From: Quillaja saponaria
Lineage: Eukaryota > Streptophyta > Magnoliopsida > Fabales > Quillajaceae
Reading direction: 5' to 3'
Length of the DNA: 64,000 nt
Assembly: GCA_029379385.1 (NCBI GenBank)
Contig: CM055612.1
Location: 16,244,001-16,308,000, forward strand
Under the pieces are notes generated by a model. That model saw nothing but the letters and a program-made list of their open reading frames with translations. It had not been told where the DNA came from and did no database searches. This document shows, one piece after another, positions 1 to 10,500 of this stretch. The translations under genes and the position numbers were made by a program. The stretch's first letter is position 1. Every line of letters begins with the position of its first letter.

Positions 1-100
1 CTTTTTTTTTTTTTTCCCTCATAGAAAAAATAACACTTCTATAGTCTTTTACCAATTTTTGATTTCTAGTTATAACCCTGTATGGCTTTTACTTCTTCAG

Positions 101-1591
101 AATTAAAAATAAAAGATATAGAGCTTGTTTCTGCATACCACAAGTGGACTACACTATTGGAGAAGATGGCGAAGAATCAATGTTATGGATGTATAAAGTT
201 GGAAGAGCACATGAAGTTAGCAAAAGAGATAAAGAAGCATAAAGAAGAAGTCAATGCTCTCAAATTTCAAATGTCCGATGAAGCACTACAGCAAATGCCA
301 GACTTTCAGGGCAGAGTATGTCTTGATATGTGCATATCTTCCTTTTTTAGTTTCCCCCTAGTGAGATGTTCTGGTTTAGATTAGCTTGGTACTGAATCTT
401 ATGGAAGCCTTCTTAATGTTTTGTTTTGCAGATAGATGTTCTGAAGGAGATTGGTTGCATAGATGAGGAGCTTGTTGTTCAAATAAAAGGCCGAGTTGCA
501 TGTGAGATGAACTCCGGGGAGGAATTGATATGCACTGAGTGCTTGTTTGAGAACCAACTGAATGAATTGGAACCAGAAGAAGCTGTGGCATTGATGTCTG
601 CTTTTGTGTTTCAGCAGAAGAATGCATCTGAACTCTCGCTTACACCTAAGCTGGCTCAGGCTAAACAGAGGTAAAACGTTTTTTTCTTTTTTGTGACATC
701 CCAAATTGTTTGTCTGGAAAAGTGTAGTCCATTCGTGCAATGCAGAGCTTTTTATATAACCATAGTTTTATTTGCATTGATGCTAACCATACATGTTCTT
801 GATATTTTCTTAAGAAATTATCACTTACCGGGAGAGGGGGAGGGGGGGCGGCGTGGAGGAATTACATAATTTGATGTTGCATTACTTGGAGATAATGTTC
901 ATGTTAGGTGCTTATGTTTCCTGTAACCTCTTTCTTTTCTTAGATTGTGTATTTTGTTGGTTTACCTGCCTGGAGTCCACCATCAGTGACATATAATAAC
1001 TATATTTGTTTAGCATTGAGGATGTGTTGTTTTGCCTGTAAGGCTGTAACTGATGTTATCAGTGTTTGATGCTTTCAGGATTCATATAAATTAAAATTGC
1101 AAAAGAAAAAAGGATCATAGGAATTCTAATTTGGATATTTTTTTCCACATCAGATTGTACAATACGGCAATAAGGCTTGGAGAGCTTCAAGCCCACTTCA
1201 ATATACAAATAAATCCTGAGGAGTATGTCCAAGATAATCTGAAATTTGGTCTCGTTGAAGTGGTGTATGAATGGGCAAAGGTTTCTTTCTCAGAACAGTT
1301 CAATACTGATTATTAGTCCAGACATTTGTTTATGCAGTAACTCACCATTCCATAATCCATACATCTTTGTTACTGCAGGGTACTCCATTTGCTGATATCT
1401 GTGAGCTTACAGATGTCCCTGAAGGCATGATAGTGCGGACGATTGTCAGGTTGGATGAGACGTGCCGGGAATTTAAAAATGCTGCCGCTATTATGGGTAA
1501 TTCTGCTCTGTACAAGAAAATGGAAATTGCTTCCAATGCAATAAAGCGCGACATTGTTTTTGCTGCTAGCCTGTACATTACAGGAGTGTAA
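101..1591 (+). CDS. SKI2: SKI2-type DExH RNA helicase, last four exons (partial)
   Basis: This is the C-terminal part of the SKI2 helicase, the ATPase of the cytoplasmic SKI complex that feeds RNA into the exosome for 3'-5' decay. Exons read 101-315, 432-670, 1154-1280 and 1379-1591, ending in TAA. Introns have GT/AG ends at 316/431, 671/1153 and 1281/1378, and the reading frame stays open across all three joins. The translated exons hold the helical DSHCT domain typical of SKI2/MTR4 helicases. It includes LEPEEAVALMSAFVFQQK, GELQAHFNI and LDETCREFKNAAAIMGN, and ends in DIVFAASLYITGV, as plant SKI2 does. The helicase core lies upstream, outside the window. The first exon starts at the AG at 99-100, so an ATG at 82 lies in the preceding intron and is not a start. 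No stop or frameshift is seen, so the gene is probably functional. Confidence 0.93.
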
Positions 1592-2201
1592 TAATGTTTG
1601 AAGGTTTCCACCTCCTCATCCCCAGAAGCATGGAAGTGGATCTGGAGAACATTGGTTAATTCCATTCTCAATGTGCTTAAGATTATGCTGATCATCTTTG
1701 GTTATTTGATTGTTTATTATTTATGATAAATTTGAATTGAACAAACAATGGATATTGTAGATGTACTTTTGATTTATTTATTTTTACTGGTATATTTTTT
1801 CTCCAGTGACTTGAAGTGGTTTATGGTGATATATTCCTCACCCAAAATAATTGTTGATATTACAAACAAAAATTAAAATTTATTATGATGTTCCAAATAG
1901 TTGAAATTATGAAAATGAAAATGCACTTGTATAACTAATTGAAAAAAAAAAAAAAGGGTCCCATGTAGTAGTAGCTAAGGATACCTATGATTTATTATTG
2001 TTTTAAGGAGGATTATATGGTACCTCGTTTAATTTGTGGAGTTTTAAATACCCAATTTATGTAGCTGTTTTATACACCATTAATTGTGTTAGATTGAATC
2101 ACAATTTTCCATTGTTTGCAACCTATTACCTGTACTATTGAAATATAGTATAATTATGCTTTAATCTCAATATTTTTAAAATCTTCTTTTGTAATTTCTA
2201 G
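1592..2201. other. SKI2 3' flank, no gene seen
   Basis: AT-rich sequence after the SKI2 stop. It should contain the 3' UTR and polyadenylation region, but I cannot place a cleavage site. A short run of A lies near 1943-1955. No coding sequence is recognised. Confidence 0.5.
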
Positions 2202-2298
2202 AAAGCCGAGAACTGAAGAACAGAGGCTTTTAGAAAAGAGTAGAGCTTTCAACCCGTCGACAACTACTACAACTCATGTCTTGCATTTTGATGATGAG
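2202..2298 (+). other. Possible orphan exon of an unknown gene
   Basis: A 97-base block sits between a good acceptor (TTTCTAG, ending 2201) and a GT donor at 2299. Read from 2203 it gives 32 codons without a stop: KPRTEEQRLLEKSRAFNP, then a run of five Thr, then HVLHFDDE. The composition is protein-like, unlike the AT-rich surroundings. I do not recognise the family and see no partner exons. It may be an exon copied with a fragment of another gene, or an extra downstream exon of an unrelated transcript. It is not part of known SKI2 proteins, which end at 1591. Confidence 0.3.
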
Positions 2299-2999
2299 GT
2301 TAGTCCAAACAAAGGTTTGATCTTCCTGTCAAGTTTTTTGTCTTCTTCTTCATAGTCCTTCTCTACTAGAAAAAAAAGAAAAGAAGAGAATTTGTTCTTG
2401 GGCTTATCTTCTTTAATGGGTCTTGTTGGTAGAATTGAACTAGGCCAATTCTGGATCTCCATTGTTCTTTTCTGTTACAATTATCTCTCATCCGTTGATC
2501 CTCTTCACACCACCCTTAAGAATTATATGACGAATTGCAGCCTTGGTGATTCCTTGAATGTTATCCCTCAACATTTTGATAAATGTCGCTTGGTACGTCC
2601 CTTGCTTAAGGGTGGGAAATTGAAATCTGATTTGGTGGATTGGAAATGGATCTCATTTTCATATCTATCATACTTTGAATTCTCGAAAAAATGAATTGTT
2701 TGTGGTGGTGGAGTAGAGTTTTTGATTTATAAGATTTGAGGAATTTCGAGCTTGTCTCATTATTATAGCTTTTCTTTGATATTGATGTTGAAACCACCAA
2801 AATGTCAGACAAGAACATAGAGGAAGGAAGAAGGGGGTGAACTAGATAGAAGTGAGCTGAAGATGGTGTCAAACTGTAAATATTAATTATATTTGGCAAG
2901 TTTGTTTAACAAGTCAACAACAAACATGCAAGGCACCCTTATGAGTTGTCAAAGCAAGGAGATAGCCAAGTGTCACAGAAGCTTGGATATTTACAACCC
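2299..2999. other. Unassigned stretch with one open frame
   Basis: The frame at 2392-2694 (+) is open for about 100 codons and contains [21 protein letters not shown] cannot assign it to a family and no splice partners are clear. It may be related to the orphan exon just upstream. The remainder is ordinary AT-rich DNA. Confidence 0.25.
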
Positions 3000-3399
3000 T
3001 TAGGGTTCGTTTAATGTATCGTATAAGGTTGTCTAGTATAAGTTATACAATGTATTATACAGTATTAAGCTTATTTAATGTATAAGACATTTATACTATA
3101 TATTGTGTTTGGTTATGATAAGATAACAAACATGATAGGATGAAAATGTACTATCAATTGTTTGGAGAAAAATGTGACAGGATAATTTTGTTAATTTTTT
3201 GACAAAATTAACCTTGTATTCTATTTCTTGTTTGGCACTTCAAATAACATAGGAAATGATAGATTAAACAAAGAAACTGAAATTCCATATCCATATCCAT
3301 GGTTTTTTTTTTTTTCTATTGTTATTATTAAATTTATTTTATATTAACACAAAGTTATATAATTAAAATTCAAATGCCAAACAAAAAACATAAATTGCA

Positions 3400-3400
<1 letters not shown>

Positions 3401-3430
<30 letters not shown>
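3401..3430 (+). repeat. Poly(A) tract, 30 bases
   Basis: An uninterrupted run of A inside the Harbinger-like element. It could be the tail of a short retroposed sequence, but no target duplication or body is evident. Confidence 0.9.
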
Positions 3431-3432
<2 letters not shown>

Positions 3433-3833
3433 ATCTAACATGACTTATATAACATTGAAAATACACAGTCCAAAATAAGTTTAAATGCATGATCTAAATG
3501 ACATCATCAATGCGTTCTAATACAAAAAATATTAATAAAAGCAAATAAAAATGACTTATTAACCTAAACCCATAATTCAATTGTCAAGCAATTTTTTGAC
3601 GAATGTCAACCTACGCTCAACGGTAAAGCCCCAAAAAAGCTTCACATAATTCTTCTTGTTTGAAAGTTTCATTGTTGCATCTATAATTTTTATTATAGCT
3701 CGATGGTCTTACATACAATTTGAGATGTGGTGCATAGATTATTATAGTGAATACATAAATAATATATTTTCATAAAACTAAGTAAAATAAGAGGGTATAT
3801 AAATATTGGTAAATTAGAGTAGAAATCAATGAT

Positions 3834-3855
3834 TATATATATATATATATATATA
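3834..3855. repeat. (TA)n microsatellite
   Basis: Simple TA dinucleotide repeat just left of the nested repeat unit. Confidence 0.9.
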
Positions 3856-3889
3856 ATTTAATTATTTAGCACCACATGTTCAAAAAGTG

Positions 3890-6113
3890 AGTCATAAGCT
3901 TGCACTAGCCGACTTGGCTCCCTTAAGCATGTCTTCCCTTATTTTTGTCGGTCAATTGGATTTCTAACTCTTTGCTTGGCATGTTAAGCTTGTGAAAGGT
4001 AGCTAAGTTACTCCTTCTTTGTTCCTGCGTTACTAGTTTAGTTCATGTATTTTATTTGCTAGCTAAATAGGTTCCTGTAATTTGCTTTGGCATGCGTTGT
4101 CTTGGCTGCCTATTGGTGTATTATAGTACGGTTTAGAGGGGATTAATGCCAGGGAGAATTGATCTTTAACTTAGCTTGAAGTTTAGGTGGCTTTTGGGTT
4201 GTTGTGGTGAATTTGGAGCTGAGATTGTGGTGGATTGTGCTGGTTGTGAGGTCTGGCAGATTTTGCTCTGTTTTCTTTGGGTTACAAGCCAAGAGTGTGT
4301 GTGGAGTGAGGTTGTTTCTTGGCCATAGCAGCACAGCTGCCATAGGCGAAGGCAGTGACCTTACCGTGTGGGTTTTGGCTGGCAGTTGATGGCTGCTTCA
4401 GCTCGTGTGATTTTCTTTTCCTATTAAATCGTGAGCTTGATTTTTAGTGCCGTGGAAGGTGGTTATGGCTGCTAATTAATTCAAAGTGTTAAGGGTAAGC
4501 CAGTTAATCAAGCAAGTGGATTGTAGGAGGGAAGGATGGCCGGTTATGGATGTGGGAAGTTAAGAATTTACCTATTGCTATATAAGTATATTTTAGGTGT
4601 CCATTGGTTATTAAATTAAATTAACAACTACTTGAATCTAATTAAAGGAGGATTAAGTGAATTATAAATAATCATAATTAGAATCTAATTGTAATCTTGG
4701 AAGGAAGGTTTAATTTACTTGATTAGTTCACTTTCGATAATTAGTGTAAATTGTCTGTTGTGGATAGCATATTAGTCGAGTTAGGATCACCTTGGTAATA
4801 GTTATGCATATAAATATTAACTTTTGCATATAAGTTAAAATGAGTTAAAATGAGGTATATATTAGTTGTCGGTAAAGTATTTTAAAAAAAACTTAAATAT
4901 CAATACTTGTATAAAAATCGATCTACATGTATCTCAATTGTCATATATTAAATTACAAATATGGAAGTTAAATGAATTAATTATATAATGATTGCTTTAA
5001 ATAATATATATGAATTCCTAATTTTTCAATTCCAGAGCGTGTCGAGGATATTTCTACATCATCGCAGGCTAGATGGATTGACGAATCTCATTCTTGAGTC
5101 TTGTGAGTGATTACGTGCACTTTGGTTGCTAGATTATTATATGAATTAATTTATGTGAATTTGAATATGCAAGTATTGTTTGTTAATTGATATTGTTTGT
5201 GGTTGATAAGGACCAACAAAGTAAAATTTTCTGAGATATTCTGATTCAGATAAATGTTTTAAAGAAAATTGAGTGCTCAACTTCGGTGGGATGAATTTAT
5301 GTACGGAGATTAATCTATTATGCGGGCGCGTAAATGCCGTTGGGAGATGATACTGTTGTGTGGGGCTGAGTTACTCGTTGGCCTTTTGCTTGCTTGTATG
5401 CTTTGATTGTTTTACTTGAAATTATGAACTTTGAATGCTAGAATTGATATATGTATATGTTGTGAAACGTGTGAATTGTGGCCGTAAGGTAATTACAAGT
5501 ACATGTGTGTGCAATTAAATTGAGACAGGAGATTAATTAGTGATATGTGTGTACTTTGTGTTATGTGATGTGGGTACTCTCAATTTACGTGATTTGCTTA
5601 CTAAGTCTTTGTGGCTCACTCTTTCTTTTGTGGTTATTTTTTTTAGTATCAAGAAGACTCATATCGTTTGGCCAGGATTTGCTACTTGCTGATGTTGCTA
5701 CAGCAATGTATACCTTGAATAGCGTACTTGAGGCTGACTGAGCGACACTTGCAGTCACTTAGGGCTGCACTATCGTATATATGTTGAAGTAACTGCGTGA
5801 ATCTAATATGTTGTTAGGAGCAGAGCTCCGCTGTATATTGTGATGTTATGGTTTATTAGTAAATTGGTAACAATAGTATTTATACATCTTATGTGGCATG
5901 TTCATCTTTAATGGGAACCTTTGCCGAATTTTCAATAAATATCTTATGCTAAAACCTATCTTGACATTTATTTATTTATTTCAATAAAGTTCTATTAGTC
6001 TTAACTATAATTTGTTTGAAGGTAAGTTGTGCATTATAAATGAGTATCTAGGGTTACGGAGGTTTGATTATTCACTCATTCGGCCAGTGATACCTGTAAT
6101 TGAGGGTGTGACA
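3890..6113 (+). repeat. Repeat family unit A
   Basis: This is a copy of the window's recurrent LTR-like family. It has the GTGAGT donor-like site near 5104, the GCGGGCGCGTAAATGCC and GGGCTGAGTTACTCGTTGGCC blocks near 5320-5380, a T-rich TTTTTTTTAG acceptor-like site ending near 5646, and the terminal block ending GAGGGTGTGACA at 6113. The 3' end is precise; the 5' boundary is my estimate. A frame at 5547-5741 falls in the intron-like part and is not a gene. Confidence 0.75.
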
Positions 6114-6126
6114 ATTTCATCTTAAG

Positions 6127-6351
6127 TCAAAGCATATGGAATAGCTCTTTCAAAATTGGTGTTTCATCAATAGTGATGGTCATAATTTGTATTACTATTT
6201 TGGTAAACTCATCAATCATTTCACAAATTGGATCGAAACTTTTTTTACTTGCCTTTCTCTTCTTAGAAGATTGCATTCCATCACTTCCAATATCAAAACT
6301 TTGTGTTAAACCCTCCAAATCATCCAAACTCATCTCCACTTCTTTATCCAA
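6127..6351 (-). pseudogene. Myb/SANT-like (Harbinger ORF1) C-terminal remnant
   Basis: About 74 codons on the - strand. They include an acidic stretch with SFDIGSDG, a basic patch SSKKRKASKK, then FDPICEMIDEFTKI. This is the layout of the linker and C-terminal part of plant Myb/SANT-like proteins, which bind DNA and accompany PIF/Harbinger transposases. The N-terminal SANT-like domain is missing, so this is a fragment. Its position inside an element with Harbinger-like ends supports the call. Some host LIMYB-type proteins share the motif, so the family call is moderate. Confidence 0.5.
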
Positions 6352-6728
6352 GGCCTCAATAGTATCAATAGATGCCTCTGCACCTAGGTAGTAGCACGAT
6401 CATTTCCAAATATACATCCGCATCTATGAAAAATAGGAATAGAAGTATTCTGATAGCTCTTAACAACTTGAAATCTCAGCATAAAAAATTACATGAATCT
6501 ATATCAAACAAATTGTTATTACAATAGCGTCGTTGTTACGAAGGACAAAATCCTATGTTTTAAGAAGAAAAATATGCTTTTATTCAGCTCAATAGTTAAT
6601 CTCCATTCTAACAGTAGAAGGACACATGATGAGCAATTAATAATTGAACAAACATTATCATTCACTAAGTTAGCTAGGACCAATTTATAATGAACACATA
6701 CATGAATCAATTTACAATAACAACTACC

Positions 6729-6792
6729 CAAAAAAAAAAAAAAAAAAAAAGCAAAAGTAAAAGCAAAACCGAAAACAAAAACAAAAAACAAT
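6729..6792. repeat. A-rich and AAAAGC simple repeats
   Basis: A run of A followed by degenerate AAAAGC/AAAAAC repeats. The long open frames across it are artefacts of low complexity. Confidence 0.8.
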
Positions 6793-7256
6793 TTTTAATA
6801 CTTCATATGATCTTCTATTTTTGGAATTTATAATAGCATAATATAGGGCATAACCAAAAAAAGAAAAAATTTGAGAGAGAATTAACTTGGAGATGTCAAG
6901 GATTTTGGGTTGATCACTCATGCACGATAGATGAAAAGGAACGATGGGTGACAGAGATGGAGAGATGGTGGCCACTAGGACTGAGATGGAGAGATATATT
7001 GTAACAAGTTATCAAATGAAAGTAGGGTGTTGTAGGCAACTGGGGTTAGAATGAGATTTTGGGTGTTTAATTGTTTACACAATTGTGCTATCCTTCCCCA
7101 CCCCAAAGGATAGTATATTACAATTAGGAATCATATAAAGAATGATCAATAGTATAAGCTTACACTATCATGCTATTGCCAAACAGTGTATTAGAGACAA
7201 TAAGATAGTCTTATATTATCATATTATTCTTATACGATGCACCAAATAAGCTTTTA

Positions 7257-7739
7257 AAACACAATAGGGAATGGTGTTTTAATCTTTTTATTTATACTTC
7301 ACTATTCGAATTATTAGGTTGTGCAAACTTGACAATTTATGGAGTTGCAACATCAAGCAATTGGTTAGTTAATATATATAGCGATGACAAAACAAGAATG
7401 TCATTGGAAAGTTAAAGTTTTTATTATTTTTATAATGAAATTTTGATTATGTTGCTTTTTTTATTTATACTCTTTCTTATATTGAGTTTAATGTAAATTT
7501 GACAAAAATGGGATAGAAATTTTTTATATTGATTTAAAAGGGTGTTTGTTTTGAGTAATGCTTTATGTTTCAAGAGTTGAAATTTTTATTTGCATAAAAA
7601 TAATTTCTATCTTTTCTATAGGCATAAATTTGGCCGTTTTTGCCCAAGATCACGGGAATGTTCGGTGAAAGGGCCTATTTTTATTCCCACACGGGAGGAA
7701 AAAAAAGTAGACAAAATGATCATTTTGCTTATTATAACA
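7257..7739. other. AT-rich spacer, nothing recognised
   Basis: Between the Harbinger-like element and the next repeat unit. No gene, inverted repeat or family motif was identified. Confidence 0.5.
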
Positions 7740-10143
7740 TGATATCTTATTGTTATATTTTAGAGTTGTTGTATGTAACTTAGATTGCAAGAAAAATAAA
7801 ATTATAAACTAACTAAACTAAAGTGAATGAACATTTAAAATATATGTATATAGATTTTTTATACCAAGAATTAATTTAGACCACAATTTTGAAGACTTTA
7901 TCTTTGACTTTGACTTTATTGTTTTTATTTTCTTTTTCCTCTTTTTATTTTCACTTCTTGTTCTTTTTCCCCTTTAACCAACTTACTTTCCTTTTTTTTT
8001 CCCTTTGTTTCCTTTGATAGTTCTAGTCTCTTCCTCCCTGTTCTGTCGTGGTGAATTCCAATACTTGCAGCCGAGAAGTTCAGCCATGCTTGTTCAAATA
8101 TTTTTAGTCTTGCCGTGTGAGGGTTCTTATGTCCTTTCTTCCTCTTTTTTCTATGCCGTGTTTCAGCCCCTGTTTGCAAGGTGCAGCTCTGTTTTGCTTG
8201 GTGTTCCTTATCCTTGCCGTGAAGTGAGTTTTCCTTATGTCTTGTGCTCCCCTTTCCCTGCAACAGTGTAGTACTCATCATAAAGTTTGCAATCAGTCTG
8301 GCATGAGGTATAGGTTGGCAACGGTTAAGTACTCTTCTTTCCTCCTTTGTCCGGCTATCTATGGCTGAACTTGGTAGGAGTGCAAAGTGTAGCCCACATT
8401 AAATTTTATGATTGTGTGCAATATACGTAAATAAACAAGAAATAAGCAAATAAACACATATATATATAGTTTTAGGATAAATTGTTCACCACAAATATAA
8501 AGTTGAATGTGGACCATGCATTTATATTTTTTTATTGGCCATTAATTTTTTTTCTCTCCACTTTTGCCACTGACTTGACTTTTTCTCTTTAAAAATTATG
8601 CCTTTGCCATGTAGAGGAGTTTTTCCTTGTTCTTTTTTTTTTCTTGATGTCATTTCTGCTGTAGCTTGTAACTGGAGATGTGGTGGACATTTTGGTTGTG
8701 GCTAAGACAAGGTACGAACTTCCTTTACTTTTTATCCTAGTTAGTTTTTCTTCTTGCTGCTATTTAGGTGTAAAGATTTTTGGTGTGTGCGTGCTCTGTT
8801 TTGAGCCTAGAAACTCTAGCCAAACTTGTTCAGGTTGCAGCTATGGAGGGATGACTCCATTGATGAGCTTAAAAGCTCCTAGGTAGGTGTTTTTGTGTGA
8901 TTGTGTATATTAGGTGTGTAAACATAGAAGAAGGCAGCAGTTATTGAGGTGACTCATGCCCTGTTTTGGCATGGTTTCCACCTCAATTTGCTGCCATTCG
9001 TGAGGGTTTATCTGTTACTCTGGATTGATCAACCAAACTACTAAAGAAGAAGAACATCAATCCGACAATCTGAAAATGGATACTAGTCAAAACCCGGACG
9101 AGAGTTAGCAAAAGACTATTCCTCCCTCAACTGCTTTGGCTTACCATGATCCTCAATACTAGAATGAAAGATTTTCTGAGGAACATTATGAGTGGTTCAA
9201 GGATTACTCCCATTTTCGTAACCTTATTTTAGTCCATGCTCGTTACAATTGCTTTGTAATTCCCTTCCATATATTAATCTGAGTACATAAATATGAACCA
9301 GTGTATATAATCTCTTTTACCATTTCTTTGTAATATATGCATTTATGGCTATTCCATGTTGAACAGTTTGGGCACGAACTAGTTTCTGTACCATTTTCTG
9401 TTCCAATTTCTGAATGTGCTTCTATCTATATAGAAGCCACGAGAGAGAATTAAGGAAATTTAAAACTTTGCTAATAAGGGTTGCATTTTATAGGTATATA
9501 ATATTGGAACAAATCAAGTATAATAAAAATAATATTGCAGCAATAGGAATCACCAAGAAAAGATTGCCACAAGGAAAATCATAAAGAAAACATTGTGATA
9601 AAAAGGGAAAATTGTTGAATGTTAAACAATAAGATCAAAGATCTATTCTAAAGTACACCAACCTTAAGAAGAATTCCAGTAATAAAGTGTAACCGTGGGA
9701 TAATTTCTTGTTGGCTTAACAAGCTAAACAGATAAAAGGTTAAAAGAGATGTAAATTATAAAAAAAAGTTGTTAATGATAAGCACCTAAAATAGTTATTA
9801 AAAATAGGAGATTTAGGACTAGTAAATATAAATATGGGAAAGTTAAATACATGAAGTGATAGTTGGAGTTAGAAATATGGTAACATTAGAAAGTCTCGTC
9901 TAAATTTTTGATGCAAGTTAGATGATAATCTAATTTGAACTCTAGAATTGGAATATAAATACTATATAAAGTTGATAATTAGCTTAATTTAAACATGAAT
10001 TGAACATGAATAAAACTATGGAATTAGGTTAAATTAGTATATGTACACACAATCATGGAAGTAACTTACCTTTATGTAATTGACAAGATGACTAATAGTA
10101 ATTAAATGTTAGTATATACATAGAAGTTTATTTATGAAGGTTG
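7740..10143 (+). repeat. Repeat family unit B, 5' part only
   Basis: It shares the TTTGACTTTGACTTT block (about 7905) followed by pyrimidine-rich sequence seen in units C, H and I. Near 10085-10130 it has the block ACTAATAGTAATTAAATGTT, which closely matches a block at about 37710-37750 in unit I. The conserved 3' part (intron-like segment and GTGTGACA end) is absent, so the unit is truncated or was replaced. A fragment of a methyltransferase-like exon lies within it. Boundaries are approximate. Confidence 0.45.
9076..9291 (+). pseudogene. Methyltransferase N-terminal exon fragment (EEF1A-lysine methyltransferase-like)
   Basis: An ATG at 9076 opens MDTSQNPDES, then a TAG, then LAYHDPQY, a second TAG, and NERFSEEHYEWFKDYSHFRN. 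The last part resembles the start of class I SAM-dependent methyltransferases of the METTL/EEF1A-KMT type, where a Y-W-x-x-R-F element precedes E-W-F-x-D-Y. The second TAG falls exactly where the family has Trp (TGG), so it is a TGG to TAG nonsense change. Similarity fades after about 9255, before the SAM-binding motif, which suggests a single first exon plus flanking intron was copied here. Two stops make it non-functional. The family call is from memory. Confidence 0.45.
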
Positions 10144-10241
10144 CTGTCATAACCCTTATAATTGATATGGTAAAGTCGAGCTTTATATATAGTGTGTAAA
10201 TTCTATAAACAAATTAAGTAAATATCAATATAATGAAACTT

Positions 10242-10249
10242 GTTAGAAC
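10242..10249. repeat. hAT target-site duplication, left copy
   Basis: GTTAGAAC directly before the element's first base; identical to the right copy. Confidence 0.9.
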
Positions 10250-10298
10250 CAAGGAACAAAGTTTTGTTTCGAGGGACCGTTTCGACAAGCCCAGAAAT

Positions 10299-10356
10299 GG
10301 AAACGATTCCGGAAACAGTATGGAAACAGCATGGAAACGCTAATTTTTTAGGAAAC
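10299..10356. repeat. hAT subterminal GGAAAC motifs, left end
   Basis: Five GGAAAC copies at 10299, 10311, 10322, 10333 and 10351, with a CGTTTCG at 10278. Clustered short motifs near hAT ends are typical transposase-binding sites; binding here is inferred. Confidence 0.7.
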
Positions 10357-10500
10357 ACATGAAAACAAATAATAAAACACATATTATAGTAATTGTAAGT
10401 ACCTAACATAAATAATTTAGTACATAGAGTACTAATAAATACATATCAAATTAAAAATCGTAACACAAACATAGTAATTCAAGAAAATATTAAATTACAA

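Larger units (their letters stand above)
3003..7253. mobile_element. PIF/Harbinger-like DNA transposon, decayed, with nested insertion
   Basis: The left end (from 3003) and the reverse complement of the right end (from 7253) share an imperfect terminal inverted repeat. Both contain GT(A/G)C-type ends followed by the common block ATCGTATAAG. The element is flanked by the 3-bp duplication TTA (3000-3002 and 7254-7256), the target preference of PIF/Harbinger elements. Near the right end, on the - strand, lies a remnant of the Myb/SANT-like protein that accompanies Harbinger transposases. No transposase is recognisable. A unit of the window's common repeat family (about 3890-6113) accounts for most of the interior and must have inserted later. 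The inverted repeats are degenerate, so the exact ends may shift by a few bases. Confidence 0.6.

Noticed and set aside
82..100. ATG opening the first SKI2 frame
   Set aside because: It lies before the splice acceptor TTCTTCAG ending at 100. The protein similarity begins after the acceptor, so this is intron.
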